Notes: generated from the sequence alone by a model not told the origin. Numbered from the stretch's first letter, positions 44,728 to 53,099 are shown. The stretch: 64,000 bases of DNA from Lactococcus sp. S-13 (GCF_004210295.1 NZ_SDAK01000001.1:62001-126000); one strand, 5' to 3'. A program made the numbers and translations.

Positions 44728-45430
44728 TTTCTTCAAAATAGTAGCCAAATCCTCGTTTTGTTTTGATATAGCGGTTATCTAATTTTTTTCTTATTTTGGA
44801 AATGAGAACATCAATTGTACGCGTTTCGGCAACATCAGAAATTCCCCAGAAATGTTGCAGCAAACGCTCACGACTGACAACATTGCCTTTACGTTGAGCC
44901 AAAAACTCCAATATCTCAAATTCACGTTTGGTTAAGTCCAAGATTTTTCCATCAAAATAAATTTCTTTTTTGTCAAAATCAAGCACCAAATGTTCAGTGA
45001 TGAGCGGCTCAGGTCGCTCGATTACCTCTTCTTGGAGGGCCGAATCGCTTAGCGGTTGATTATACAGCTGACTGCGACGAATCAATCCAGAACAGCGCGC
45101 CAAAATTTCCTTCATCGGCGTTGTTTTATCTAAATATTCATCTGAACCAGCCTCAAGACCAACCAGTTTCATTTCATCATCATCACGCGCCGTCAAAATC
45201 AAAATCGGTGTGAAATTTCCCATTTTTCGGAGCATCTGCGTGACCTCAATACCAGAAAATTCAGGCATCATCAAATCCAGCAAAATCAAATCAAAAGGAT
45301 TTTTGCGTGCTTTATCATAAGCTTTTTTACCATCATCTACAATCGTCACTTCAAAATCATTTTGCCGAAAATGGTAAGACAGAAGGGTCAAAATAGACCG
45401 ATCATCATCAGCAATTAAAATTTTTTTCAT
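44717..45430 (-). CDS. OmpR/PhoB-family response regulator
   Basis: 237 residues. Receiver domain with acidic pocket Asp8-Asp10 (ILIADDD), phospho-acceptor Asp52 in LILLDLMMPE and Lys in DKTTPMKE (the usual switch region is DEYLDKTTP). C-terminal winged helix from about 145 (LDLTKREFEILEFLAQRKGNVVSRERLL, RTIDVLISKIRKKL, TKRGFGYYF). The start codon has AGGTGGT directly touching it and TGTTATAAT seven bases upstream, which suggests a leaderless transcript. Confidence 0.92.
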   Translation of the reverse strand: MKKILIADDDRSILTLLSYHFRQNDFEVTIVDDGKKAYDKARKNPFDLILLDLMMPEFSGIEVTQMLRKMGNFTPILILTARDDDEMKLVGLEAGSDEYLDKTTPMKEILARCSGLIRRSQLYNQPLSDSALQEEVIERPEPLITEHLVLDFDKKEIYFDGKILDLTKREFEILEFLAQRKGNVVSRERLLQHFWGISDVAETRTIDVLISKIRKKLDNRYIKTKRGFGYYFEENET

Positions 45431-45437
45431 ACCACCT

Positions 45438-45446
45438 ATTATAACA
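45438..45446 (-). promoter_or_regulatory. Extended -10 box directly before the response regulator gene
   Basis: On the minus strand TGTTATAAT, seven bases (AGGTGGT), then ATG. The ribosome-site-like AGGTGG is too close to the ATG to act normally. Confidence 0.6.
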
Positions 45447-45522
45447 AAATGCGAGCCGCTTTGGCTAGATTTCTAAACAATTTTTAAGCTAGAATCAAGA
45501 AAATTCTCAAAATTGGGACATC

Positions 45523-45578
45523 CGTCAGTAAAAATGCTAAATTTTCATGACAAACCAATTTCCGTCAGCAAAATCTCT
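45523..45578. repeat. Dispersed repeat, two copies at 40-bp spacing
   Basis: CGTCAGTAAAAATGCT (45523) and CGTCAGCAAAATCTCT (45563) in the divergent region between the response regulator and ylxM; the only locus of the family that lies between two promoters. Confidence 0.8.
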
Positions 45579-45611
45579 ACCGTAAGCCCCCCTCAAAATA
45601 AGTTAAACTTA

Positions 45612-45620
45612 TGCTATAAT
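45612..45620 (+). promoter_or_regulatory. Extended -10 box directly before ylxM
   Basis: TGCTATAAT, six bases (TAAACT), then ATG. No ribosome site. Confidence 0.65.
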
Positions 45621-45626
45621 TAAACT

Positions 45627-45962
45627 ATGCAAATTGAAAAAACCAACCGCATGAATACACTTTTTGAATTTTATGCCACCCTTCTGACCGACAAACAGAT
45701 GAATTATATTGAACTTTATTACGCCGATAACTACAGTCTCGCTGAAATCGCCGAGGAGTTTGATGTCAGCCGTCAAGCCGTTTACGACAATATCAAGCGC
45801 ACCGAAAAAGTTCTGGAAAGTTACGAAGAAAAATTGCACCTTTTTAGCAATTATGTTGTCCGTAATCAAATGCTTGAGAGTTTGATGAAAACTTACGCCG
45901 CTGACGAACAATTGGTCAGCAAATTACAAGAAATCCAACAAATTGACGAAGAAGAATTTTGA
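45627..45962 (+). CDS. ylxM: YlxM family sigma-like helix-turn-helix protein (UPF0122)
   Basis: 111 residues; [59 protein letters not shown] is the sigma-region-4-like fold of YlxM, a protein linked to the signal recognition particle. In most Firmicutes ylxM precedes ffh; here the next gene is ssrA and ffh is absent. The ATG is six bases after the -10 box, so translation is probably leaderless. Confidence 0.9.
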   Translation: MQIEKTNRMNTLFEFYATLLTDKQMNYIELYYADNYSLAEIAEEFDVSRQAVYDNIKRTEKVLESYEEKLHLFSNYVVRNQMLESLMKTYAADEQLVSKLQEIQQIDEEEF

Positions 45963-45973
45963 TAAAAGCTTTC

Positions 45974-46029
45974 CGTCAGTAAATTCTCTAACTTAAACCA
46001 TGCAAAATTGAAATTCGTCAGCAAATTCT
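45974..46029. repeat. Dispersed repeat, two copies at 42-bp spacing
   Basis: CGTCAGTAAATTCTCT (45974) and CGTCAGCAAATTCTCC (46016), separated by 26 unrelated bases, between ylxM and the ssrA promoter. Confidence 0.85.
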
Positions 46030-46049
46030 CCACTACTCCAGCCCAAAAA

Positions 46050-46078
46050 CTGACAGAAATCTGAAAATATGCTATAAT
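46050..46078 (+). promoter_or_regulatory. Promoter of ssrA
   Basis: CTGACA (46050), 17 bases, TGCTATAAT (TATAAT at 46073). The 39 bases to the mature RNA would be removed by processing. Confidence 0.8.
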
Positions 46079-46117
46079 TAACTTTCGAAAGAGTGCCAAA
46101 AAGCAACCTCAAAACTT

Positions 46118-46473
46118 GGGGGCGTTACGGATTCGACAGGCACTGTCGCGCATGAACTGCAACTGCTGAGGGATCAGGATAATCATCCGCAGATAAATAT
46201 AACTGCTAAAAATAATACACAAACTTACGCAATGGCAGCCTAAACAGCACCATGCGTGCCTGATATTTGCTCACTGATGGCAATTTGACGGCCTAAACCT
46301 TTAGTCAGATACGTTGCTGTGGTGGCTTGATGCAGCAAAAGAGATTTAAAGCCCCGCTAAATATTGCTGTTTGAGACTGGCTTTGGTATTTAGTTAGATT
46401 TGAGAAAGTCCTATGGTTGTAGACGTTGATGTAGCAAGGTGTTTGGACGCGGGTTCGACTCCCGCCGCCTCCA
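46118..46473 (+). ncRNA. ssrA: tmRNA
   Basis: Rescues stalled ribosomes by tagging the nascent peptide. The 5' end GGGGGCGTTACGGATTCGAC and the 3' end GGGTTCGACTCCCGCCGCCTCC form the tRNA-like half (acceptor GGGGGCG/CGCCTCC). The tag frame starts at 46205 with GCT and reads AKNNTQTYAMAA, stop TAA at 46241, which is the lactococcal tag. The CCA tail is not encoded (CCATAAATC follows), so it must be added. Own promoter and strong terminator. Confidence 0.97.
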
Positions 46474-46506
46474 TAAATCAGTTTATATAGAATTTTATAA
46501 ACTAAC

Positions 46507-46530
46507 AAACCGCTCTGTTGAGCGGTTTTT
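46507..46530 (+). terminator. Terminator of ssrA
   Basis: AAACCGCTC, TGTT loop, GAGCGGTTT, then TT and a further T-rich tail. Confidence 0.93.
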
Positions 46531-46539
46531 GTTTTTTTA

Positions 46540-47161
46540 AAATAGTTATGAAAAGATATAAATATAAAAAAACAGACCCTAAAAAAATAGGTACAGATGT
46601 AAAAAAGGAGAAAAGAGCTACTTCGATAGTGCATTGTATTGAAGGAATATACAGTTTGAAAAAAATAATTCTGGTTTTTCAGTAATAGTTTGTCACCAGC
46701 TGAAGTATAGAGTTGAATTTCAACCAAGAGTATCAGATTCTTCATTTGATTAGACATAAAAATAAAAAAGACTTGCGCTAACAAATACTAATGTACCCGC
46801 CTAAAAGTCGGTGTCAGAATTGATTCAAAAAGCCACTTTCTCTACCAAATTTGAAGACAATGTTGTAGGAGATTTTGGTAAAATTTATGATAAAATAGAG
46901 GAAGAGAAAAAACTCAATATGAACAGGAAAAGTTAGAAATTATGTGTATAATATTTTGGTATTTTACCTCTTGAACATACGCACGAAGGATTTTTAGGAC
47001 CATATCTAGGTATGTTTAGCTCCTTTTTTCAAATGATGTCACATAGGAAATTTGAGTTATAGATTAAAATCTCGGTCTTGAAATATATTTCGTTCAAATA
47101 TATTTTCTCACTCTTATAATTTGGGTGAGCGTTTTAATATAATCAAATAGGAGAGGTTAAA
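46540..47161. other. Gene-poor region between ssrA and pabA
   Basis: No intact gene. A frame at 46820-46935 reads LIQKATFSTKFEDNVVGDFG and continues to a stop without a usable start, with protein-like composition, so it may be a gene remnant. Near the end lie AAATATATTT repeats (about 47078-47106) and a CTCAC/GTGAG hairpin (47108-47130). TATAAT at 47138 is a likely -10 box for pabA. Confidence 0.4.
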
Positions 47162-47743
47162 ATGAGATTACTTTTGATTGATAATTATGACTCCTTCACT
47201 TATCTACTGGTACAGTATTTTGAGGAATTAGATTGTAGGGTAACAGTCGTTAGTGAGGAGAATGAACTGAGCCAGAAAGTCAAATTTTCCCCAGATTTCG
47301 TTGAGGAGTCTTATAATGCAATTATCATTTCTCCAGGCCCTAAAACACCAAAAGAAGCAGTATTCAGTCAGGAAGTTGTTAATCTTTATGCAGGAAAACT
47401 TCCTATCTTGGGAATCTGCTTGGGACAACAAGTTATTGCTGAGTGTTTTGGAGGAACAGTTGTTCTTGGTGAAAAGCCAATGCATGGTAAAATTTCTAAA
47501 ATTACTCATAATGGTCAAGGAATTTTTGAAGGGCTACCTCAAGACCTGAAAATTGCACGTTATCATTCATTAATTGTTAATCATTTACCTGATGATTTTG
47601 TAATTGATGCTTTGAGCGAGGATGGGGTTATTCAGGCCATTCATCAGCCAAATTTAAAACTGTGGGCTTTACAATTTCATCCGGAAAGTTTGGCGGCAGA
47701 TTATGGTCATGAAATGTTAAACAATTTTTTGAAGCAGGTATAG
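47162..47743 (+). CDS. pabA: Aminodeoxychorismate synthase, glutamine amidotransferase subunit
   Basis: Provides ammonia for p-aminobenzoate (folate) synthesis; 193 residues. LLLIDNYDSFTYLLVQYF at the start, nucleophile Cys in LGICLGQQVIAECFGG, His and Glu in LQFHPESLA. Very like trpG but its partner gene follows within four bases, which assigns it to the PabB-PabC protein. ATG after AGGAGAGG. Confidence 0.93.
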   Translation: MRLLLIDNYDSFTYLLVQYFEELDCRVTVVSEENELSQKVKFSPDFVEESYNAIIISPGPKTPKEAVFSQEVVNLYAGKLPILGICLGQQVIAECFGGTVVLGEKPMHGKISKITHNGQGIFEGLPQDLKIARYHSLIVNHLPDDFVIDALSEDGVIQAIHQPNLKLWALQFHPESLAADYGHEMLNNFLKQV

Positions 47744-47747
47744 TTTT

Positions 47748-49634
47748 TTGAGAGAATTTATAAGAAAAAATGTAGATATTTGGAAAATTTTTCTAAAATA
47801 TTATCGTCCAAATGAAGAAATTGTTTTTTTACATACTAGTCAAGTGACTGAAAATGAGCATTACAGTATTTTAGCTCATAAACCTTATAAAAAGGTTTCA
47901 AAATATCATAATGAACTACTTGTAAATGGTGAAAAAAGGAATCTTTCTTTTTCCGAAGCAGTAGATTTGCTGAAAGACGACTTAGTTGAACGACCTAAAA
48001 ATTGGCCATTTTATCCAGAATTGATGGGTTTTGTAAGCTATGAGCAAGAGCCTGCTTGTTTTGCAACCTATGATGAAGTTTTACTTTTTGACCATGAAAC
48101 CAAACTGTTACGGGTCGTGCAATTTGAACAAACTGATGGCGAGTATTGGCTGACTGAATCTGAAGAAATTAAAGTTGATATTGAGATTGAGTCTGATTTT
48201 CCGAAGGGCATAGGGGCTGTTTTTGTTGACCAAACAAGGCAAGAATATATGGCTTCAATTAAGAAATTACAAGATTATCTGAAGGCTGGCGATATTTATG
48301 TTGCCAATTTGACGCAACAATTTGAAATTTGGTCTGATCAAAAACCTATTGATGTTTTTAAGAAAACAACCAAACAGATTCCTGCACCTTTTTCATCATT
48401 TTTACAATATCCTGAATGGAAAATGACGCAGATTTCAAGTTCAGTAGAACGTTTTGTGTCCATTCATGATGGGGAATTAATTTCAAAACCAATCAAAGGA
48501 ACAATTGCTAGAGGAGAAAATTCAGTAGCTGATAGATTACAAAAGAAAACACTTTCTGACAGTAGCAAAGAGCGCTCTGAGTTACTGATGGTGACGGATT
48601 TATTGCGCAATGATATTGCCCGAATTAGTCAACCTTTTTCTTTGTCAGTCCCTAAATTTGCAGAAATTGAAACTTTTTCTCATGTTCATCAATTGGTGAC
48701 TTCAATAAAAAGTAGAATTAAAGAAGATTTGACTTTTTCCGAATTTATGACGGCTTTGTTTCCAGGTGGTTCAATCACAGGTACACCTAAAAAGCGAGCA
48801 ATGGAAATTATTAAGGAAGTTGAAAAACAATCCAGAGGAATCTATACAGGGATGCAAGGTTGGTTAAGCCGAGAAATGGATTTGGATATGAACATCGTGA
48901 TTCGGACATTAGTTCATTATGGTGAGCGTTATCAGCTTGGTGTAGGCGGCGGAATCACTTTTGAGAGTGAAGCAGAAGTAGAGTTTGCTGAGATTTTACT
49001 AAAAGCAAAACCCTTTTTAGATATTTTTGGTGTGAAAGATGTTCCAAGTATTTTATTTACAACAGGTCTTGTCAAAAATGGTGAATTGTTAAATTTAGAG
49101 GGTCATATCAATCGCTTGAAAAAACAATACCATCATCCAGATTTGGAAGAAAAATTGAGAATAATTGCTCAAAAAGTTACTGACGGGGTTTTACGTGTCA
49201 GCACTGATGGAGATTCCTTGACTCCTGAGACTCGTCAGTTGACGCATTCAAATGAGTCTTATCGAGTTAAGCTGGCGCCTATTAGTGACAAACCTAGCCC
49301 TTTGTCTAACTTTAAACTTTCAGGTCCAGATTTTCAAAAGGTCTTTCGTCAGGAAGTCTTGGAAGCGAAAAAAGAAGGGTTTCAAGATATTCTATTTCAT
49401 ACAGATGGTTTGGTCAGTGAATTATCAATCGGAAATTTTGTGGCAAAAAAAGGTGAACACTATGAAACACCAGCCCAATATGCCCTAAAGGGAACTTTTT
49501 TAGACTTATTTGCAAAAAAACATACTCTAGTTTATAAAGATATTGCAATTTCTGATTTGAAAACTTACGATCGTTTTTATATGACAAATGCTGCCAGAGG
49601 ATTAGTAGAAATTAAAATTGACGGTATTTCCTAA
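47748..49634 (+). CDS. pabBC: Fused aminodeoxychorismate synthase I / aminodeoxychorismate lyase
   Basis: 628 residues. PabB domain about 1-440: DYLKAGDIYVANLTQQFE, SKPIKGTIARG (Lys marking PabB), ERSELLMVTDLLRNDIARI, FPGGSITGTPKKRA, GGGITFESEAE. PabC domain about 450-628, PLP fold class IV: LLNLEGHINRLKKQYHHP, candidate PLP lysine in SNFKLSG, DGLVSELSIGNFV and TNAARGLVEI. Together they turn chorismate into p-aminobenzoate. TTG start with AGCAGGT upstream; no other start exists in the first hundred codons. Confidence 0.9.
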   Translation: MREFIRKNVDIWKIFLKYYRPNEEIVFLHTSQVTENEHYSILAHKPYKKVSKYHNELLVNGEKRNLSFSEAVDLLKDDLVERPKNWPFYPELMGFVSYEQEPACFATYDEVLLFDHETKLLRVVQFEQTDGEYWLTESEEIKVDIEIESDFPKGIGAVFVDQTRQEYMASIKKLQDYLKAGDIYVANLTQQFEIWSDQKPIDVFKKTTKQIPAPFSSFLQYPEWKMTQISSSVERFVSIHDGELISKPIKGTIARGENSVADRLQKKTLSDSSKERSELLMVTDLLRNDIARISQPFSLSVPKFAEIETFSHVHQLVTSIKSRIKEDLTFSEFMTALFPGGSITGTPKKRAMEIIKEVEKQSRGIYTGMQGWLSREMDLDMNIVIRTLVHYGERYQLGVGGGITFESEAEVEFAEILLKAKPFLDIFGVKDVPSILFTTGLVKNGELLNLEGHINRLKKQYHHPDLEEKLRIIAQKVTDGVLRVSTDGDSLTPETRQLTHSNESYRVKLAPISDKPSPLSNFKLSGPDFQKVFRQEVLEAKKEGFQDILFHTDGLVSELSIGNFVAKKGEHYETPAQYALKGTFLDLFAKKHTLVYKDIAISDLKTYDRFYMTNAARGLVEIKIDGIS

Positions 49635-49685
49635 TGTATCGTTGGAAATGTTGTGATAAGTTAGGAATACCGTTAAGAGAATAGT

Positions 49686-49813
49686 AGAAATGTTGATTCT
49701 AAAATTTATCACGTTTCAGGACAAGCTGGATATTATGTGAAATCAAAAATACTGTATATTTTAATACTGAAGAAAAGGCTCAGGCTGCAGGATATAGAAA
49801 ATCTCTACGCTAA
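49686..49813 (+). pseudogene. Fragment of a protein with a C-terminal sunset-type domain
   Basis: RNVDSKIYHVSGQAGYYVKSK in one frame continues after one frameshift as NTVYFNTEEKAQAAGYRKSL and stop. SKIYHVxGQAxYY and FNTEEEAQAAGYRKS are hallmarks of the short C-terminal domain found on secreted nucleases and competence-type proteins. Only the end of the gene remains. Confidence 0.65.
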
Positions 49814-49986
49814 ATTTACGCTTTTTAATGACAAAACCCTATAAGAATAGTCACTGTTTTATCTATTTAATCTAGAGGTCTTGTTTTATAAATCCCAATT
49901 TTCCTTAAGTAACAATTACACTTTGAGTATGTGATAAAGCTGAAACTAATCCTATTATAAATCACATAACCCTAAGGGAGGTAGAT

Positions 49987-50076
49987 GTTAACTACTATCG
50001 AAAATAATGCACCAGTATAGTTTGGAGAAGTTAAGGCAAGCAATTTCGGTTTTGGGGATAGAGTGGTTATACAATG
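49987..50076 (+). pseudogene. Start of an unrecognised gene interrupted by TAG
   Basis: AAGGGAGGTAG precedes ATG; the frame reads MLTTIENNAPV, TAG, then FGEVKASNFGFGDRVVIQ and TGA. The good ribosome site and protein-like text on both sides of the TAG suggest a broken gene; a terminator-like hairpin follows at 50106. Function not recognised. Confidence 0.35.
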
Positions 50077-50105
50077 ACAAGAAATATCACAATAAAATGA
50101 ATAAT

Positions 50106-50137
50106 AAAAAAGGCTTAGAAAAATCTAATCCTTTTTT
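50106..50137. terminator. Bidirectional terminator hairpin
   Basis: AAAAAAGG-C-TTAGA, AAAA loop, TCTAA-T-CCTTTTTT. It would serve the broken gene on the left and the minus-strand remnant on the right. Confidence 0.8.
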
Positions 50138-50182
50138 ATTATCCTGCGAAATCTTACTAGTCAATCTTCCAGCTGAAGGGTA

Positions 50183-50254
50183 TTACTTACGGACTTCTTT
50201 TTTAAATATTTCGTAGTAAGAAGTTTCATAAATATGCTGGATTTCTAATCACAG
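50183..50254 (-). pseudogene. Tail of an unrecognised minus-strand gene
   Basis: On the minus strand LEIQHIYETSYYEIFKKEVRK and stop, with an in-frame TGA just before it. It ends 46 bases from the shared terminator. Too short for assignment. Confidence 0.3.
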
Positions 50255-50536
50255 CAATGTTGGTCGTGGTGCCCCAGATTCCGTGATATTTAGGTTGATA
50301 TAGTCTTTAATCTTACTGCACTCGACAAGGTATTCGTCGTCACATTTAGGGCATTCCGTGAAGGAGTTAACAGGAACATACAAACATTGTTGTCAGAAAC
50401 TCGTGACATAGGATTTAAAAGGATAAAAGAGCTATAGCAAAGTATGCATATATTAATGGGGCAAATTCTGGGGCAGAACAAAATAAAACCTCTTATTAAG
50501 TTAATAATAGGAGGAAAAGGAGCATCTATGTTATAA

Positions 50537-50617
50537 GGAGGAGATGGGAATCGAACCCATTCACTTAATAGTTTAAATGGCAATATATTGCTTCCCCCGC
50601 ACTACTGGGTGTCCTCC
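50537..50617 (-). pseudogene. tRNA-like remnant, serine type
   Basis: On the minus strand the ends GGAGGAC and CTCCTCC form six of seven acceptor pairs; the T arm ATGGG-TTCGATT-CCCAT is perfect; a D-arm-like CCC...GGG and a short variable arm ACT-ATTA-AGT suggest a class II tRNA such as tRNA-Ser. The anticodon arm is replaced by GCAA-TATA-TTGC, a four-base loop, so it cannot decode normally. Probably a pseudo-tRNA. Confidence 0.55.
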
Positions 50618-50835
50618 ATAAGTTTATACTCTCATAATACCAGAAACCGAAATCGTAATCAAAAGAATAGTTTGCTATTTTTAGATAAACGAGAAATTTT
50701 TCCAGTTCCATGACCACTCTGCACTAGCTAGCTCAAATTTATCAGAGGCATCCATATCTTATCCCCGACAAAATAAAAAACTCCAAATATATGCTATAAT
50801 ATTCAAAGAAAAAGCTAGCTCAAAGGATAAAAATT

Positions 50836-51558
50836 ATGGAAAATAGCCTCAATATTATCGAAAAGATGAACCCCAATCAAAAAATTAACTACGACCGCGT
50901 TTTTCAAAAGGTTCGTGAAAGTTGGCGCAAAGAAGAAGTTCGTCCCAAAATCTTACTCCATAGTTGCTGTGCCCCTTGTAGCACCTATTCACTTGAGTAC
51001 CTTGCCGAATCTGCCGATGTTACAATTTATTTTGCCAATTCTAACATTCATCCATCAAGCGAGTACACACGTCGAAAAATCGTACAAGAACAATTTGTCC
51101 AAGCTTTTAACGAGCGGACAGGTCATCAGGTTCAATTTATTGCTGCCGAATACGAACCAAACGTTTTTCTCCAAATGGTGCGTCAAAAGCACCTTGAAAA
51201 CGAACCAGAGGGCGGAAAACGGTGCAGCGCTTGTTTTGAATTACGCCTTGATTTAGTCGCCGAAAAAGCCGTGGAACTTGGTTTTGACTACTTTGGGAGC
51301 GCCTTAACCCTATCTCCAAAGAAAAATAGCCAGCTCATCAACGAAATTGGCTTAGATATACAAAAAATTTATTCCGTCAACTACCTCCCGAGCGACTTTA
51401 AGAAAAACAACGGCTACAAACGCTCAATTGAAATGTGCCGCGAATATGATGTCTATCGTCAATGTTATTGCGGTTGTATTTATGCAGCCAAAGAACAAGG
51501 AGTTGATCTTAAAGAACAAAACCGTGCAGCCATCAATTTTATCCGCAATCAAAAATAA
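50836..51558 (+). CDS. queH: Epoxyqueuosine reductase QueH
   Basis: Last step of queuosine synthesis in tRNA; 240 residues of the former DUF208 family. Metal/Fe-S cysteines: LLHSCCAPCSTYSLEYL (Cys44, Cys45, Cys48 region), RCSACFELRLDL and QCYCGCIYAA near the end; FANSNIHPSSEY and GSALTLSPKKNSQLIN are conserved. ATG after AAAGGAT, TGCTATAAT (50793) upstream. Single gene with terminator. Confidence 0.93.
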   Translation: MENSLNIIEKMNPNQKINYDRVFQKVRESWRKEEVRPKILLHSCCAPCSTYSLEYLAESADVTIYFANSNIHPSSEYTRRKIVQEQFVQAFNERTGHQVQFIAAEYEPNVFLQMVRQKHLENEPEGGKRCSACFELRLDLVAEKAVELGFDYFGSALTLSPKKNSQLINEIGLDIQKIYSVNYLPSDFKKNNGYKRSIEMCREYDVYRQCYCGCIYAAKEQGVDLKEQNRAAINFIRNQK

Positions 51559-51562
51559 AATA

Positions 51563-51592
51563 AAAAAAGCTCAAAATTAGAGCTTTTTTTAT
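51563..51592 (+). terminator. Terminator of queH
   Basis: AAAAAAAGCTC, loop, GAGCTTTTTTT. Confidence 0.9.
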
Positions 51593-51681
51593 TTTTACAA
51601 AAAACAAAAAAAGCAACATTTCCACTGATAAAAGTATAAAATACGAATGTTTTGATTTAGGAAAAGTAGTATAACTTTCAT

Positions 51682-51748
51682 TGTAAACGTTTTCGTATAA
51701 AAATAAAAAGTAAAGGGTACCCTTTCTCTTGTTCTTGAACAAGAGAAA
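51682..51748 (+). promoter_or_regulatory. cre site and double palindrome before the xylo-oligosaccharide operon
   Basis: TGTAAACGTTTTCG (51682-51695) matches the cre consensus at 13 of 14 positions, so CcpA repression is expected. TATAAA (51696) may be the -10 box. Then follow a perfect palindrome AAAGGGTACCCTTT (51712-51725) and a perfect inverted repeat with 12-base arms, TTTCTCTTGTTC and GAACAAGAGAAA (51723-51748, two-base centre). These are likely operators or a leader hairpin. Confidence 0.75.
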
Positions 51749-51783
51749 CACTATTAGCTTAATAATGTAAGGAGAAAACAATA

Positions 51784-53088
51784 ATGAATAAATTCAAAAA
51801 AGTAGCACTAGCAAGTGTCGCAGCGCTTGCTATTATCTCTCTCGCTGCTTGTGGAAAATCAACAAGTACAAGTTCTAAAGCTGTCAACGCAAGCTCTAAT
51901 TTGGACAAAAAGCAGACGATTAATGTGTGGACGTTTACAGATTTAAAACCTCAGCTTACAGAACTCAAAAAGCTAAAACCCAATCTGACTATTAAAGAAG
52001 TTGTCCTTCCCTATGCTAATTTTCAAACGAAGCTTGACCAAGTTATTGGGACAAGCAAAGGTCCTGATATGATTGCCTTGGATGCAGGATTTGTTGAAAA
52101 ATATGTTGAGTCGGGTAAGCTAACAGATTTGGCACCTTATGGTGTTGCAAAAGCTGCCAAGGCTAATTACAAGTATACCCTTGATATGGGTAAAAATAGC
52201 AAAGGGCAACAAGTTTCAATTTCTTACCAAGCAGCTCCCGGAGCGTATTTTTACAACACGCAAGTTTTCTCAAAATATTTAGGAATCCAACCAGATGATA
52301 TCGCCTCTGCCCAAAAAGCCCTTTCTAGCTGGGATCAAATTGAAAAGACCGCCCAAACGATTAAAGAAAAATCTGGCGGTCAAGCCTACCTTTTTAGCTC
52401 ACTTGAAGAAATTTATAATCCAGTCATTGGAGCACGTAAAGAAGGATGGGTTTCTAAAGATAACAAATTACAAATTGATAGCTCAATGTTGAAGTCATTA
52501 GATGTGATGAAAGACTTTGTTGCTAATAAATGGACGCAAAATACCTCAGCACAATCTGGCGACTGGTTTACAGGGATGTCTAACAACACCATTGGTACTT
52601 ATGCACTTCCTTCATGGGGTATGTTTTACTGGCTAAAAGATGACTCTAAAGGGACTTTTGGTAATTGGCGTATGACGCAAGGCCCTGTTTCGTACTCTTG
52701 GGGTGGTACTTGGCTTTCTGCTGTTAAAGGTTCTGCTAATGAAAAAGGTGCAGCAGCACTCTCTGTCTATATGAGTACAGATAAAACTTTCCAAACTTGG
52801 GAAGCGAAAACTCAAAGTGACTTTGTGGCTGTAAGTACTGTTAACAACACTGTAGGTAAAGATGCCTCTGTCAAACTTCTGGGTGGACAAAATCCATATC
52901 CTATCTTCAATAAAGTTGCAAAAGGAATCAATGGTAAAAATCAAACACAATATGACCAAAATATCCAATCCCTTTGGATTAACGATGTTGTTAACCCATA
53001 TGCCAATGGTAAAGTCTCTAAAGATAAAGCACTTAAAAACTTCAAGAATGATGTGAAGTCAGCTTATCCTTCTATGACTGTTAACTAA
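51784..53088 (+). CDS. Sugar ABC transporter substrate-binding lipoprotein
   Basis: 434 residues, family 1 (MalE-like) binding protein. Signal peptide NKFKKVALASVAALAIISLAAC with lipobox LAAC (Cys23). Mature part QTINVWTFTDLKPQLTELKKL and SKGPDMIALDAGFVEKYVESGKLTDL, with later LPSWGMFYWLKDD and SWGGTWLSAVKGSAN. Context with GH43, GH8 and CE4 enzymes suggests xylo-oligosaccharides as ligand. ATG after AAGGAG. A leaky terminator separates it from the permeases, as usual for binding proteins needed in excess. Confidence 0.85.
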   Translation: MNKFKKVALASVAALAIISLAACGKSTSTSSKAVNASSNLDKKQTINVWTFTDLKPQLTELKKLKPNLTIKEVVLPYANFQTKLDQVIGTSKGPDMIALDAGFVEKYVESGKLTDLAPYGVAKAAKANYKYTLDMGKNSKGQQVSISYQAAPGAYFYNTQVFSKYLGIQPDDIASAQKALSSWDQIEKTAQTIKEKSGGQAYLFSSLEEIYNPVIGARKEGWVSKDNKLQIDSSMLKSLDVMKDFVANKWTQNTSAQSGDWFTGMSNNTIGTYALPSWGMFYWLKDDSKGTFGNWRMTQGPVSYSWGGTWLSAVKGSANEKGAAALSVYMSTDKTFQTWEAKTQSDFVAVSTVNNTVGKDASVKLLGGQNPYPIFNKVAKGINGKNQTQYDQNIQSLWINDVVNPYANGKVSKDKALKNFKNDVKSAYPSMTVN

Positions 53089-53099
53089 TTTTAGAAATA

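Larger units (their letters stand above)
49635..50836. other. Decayed region between pabBC and queH
   Basis: About 1.2 kb with no intact gene. Listed separately are a frameshifted fragment (49686-49813), a stop-interrupted start of a gene (49987-50076), a hairpin (50106-50137), a minus-strand gene tail (50183-50254) and a tRNA-like remnant (50537-50617). A frame at about 50295-50448 (DIVFNLTALDKVFVVTFRAF onward) may be another remnant. Base composition is as in the rest. Confidence 0.6.

Noticed and set aside
46305-46784. Minus-strand open frame of 159 codons over the end of ssrA
   Set aside because: It runs through the tmRNA 3' half and its terminator; text is low-complexity and there is no ribosome site.
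50007-50216. Plus-strand frame of 69 codons in the decayed region
   Set aside because: It reads through a terminator hairpin and has no ribosome site; a better frame with a ribosome site starts at 49987 but is broken.
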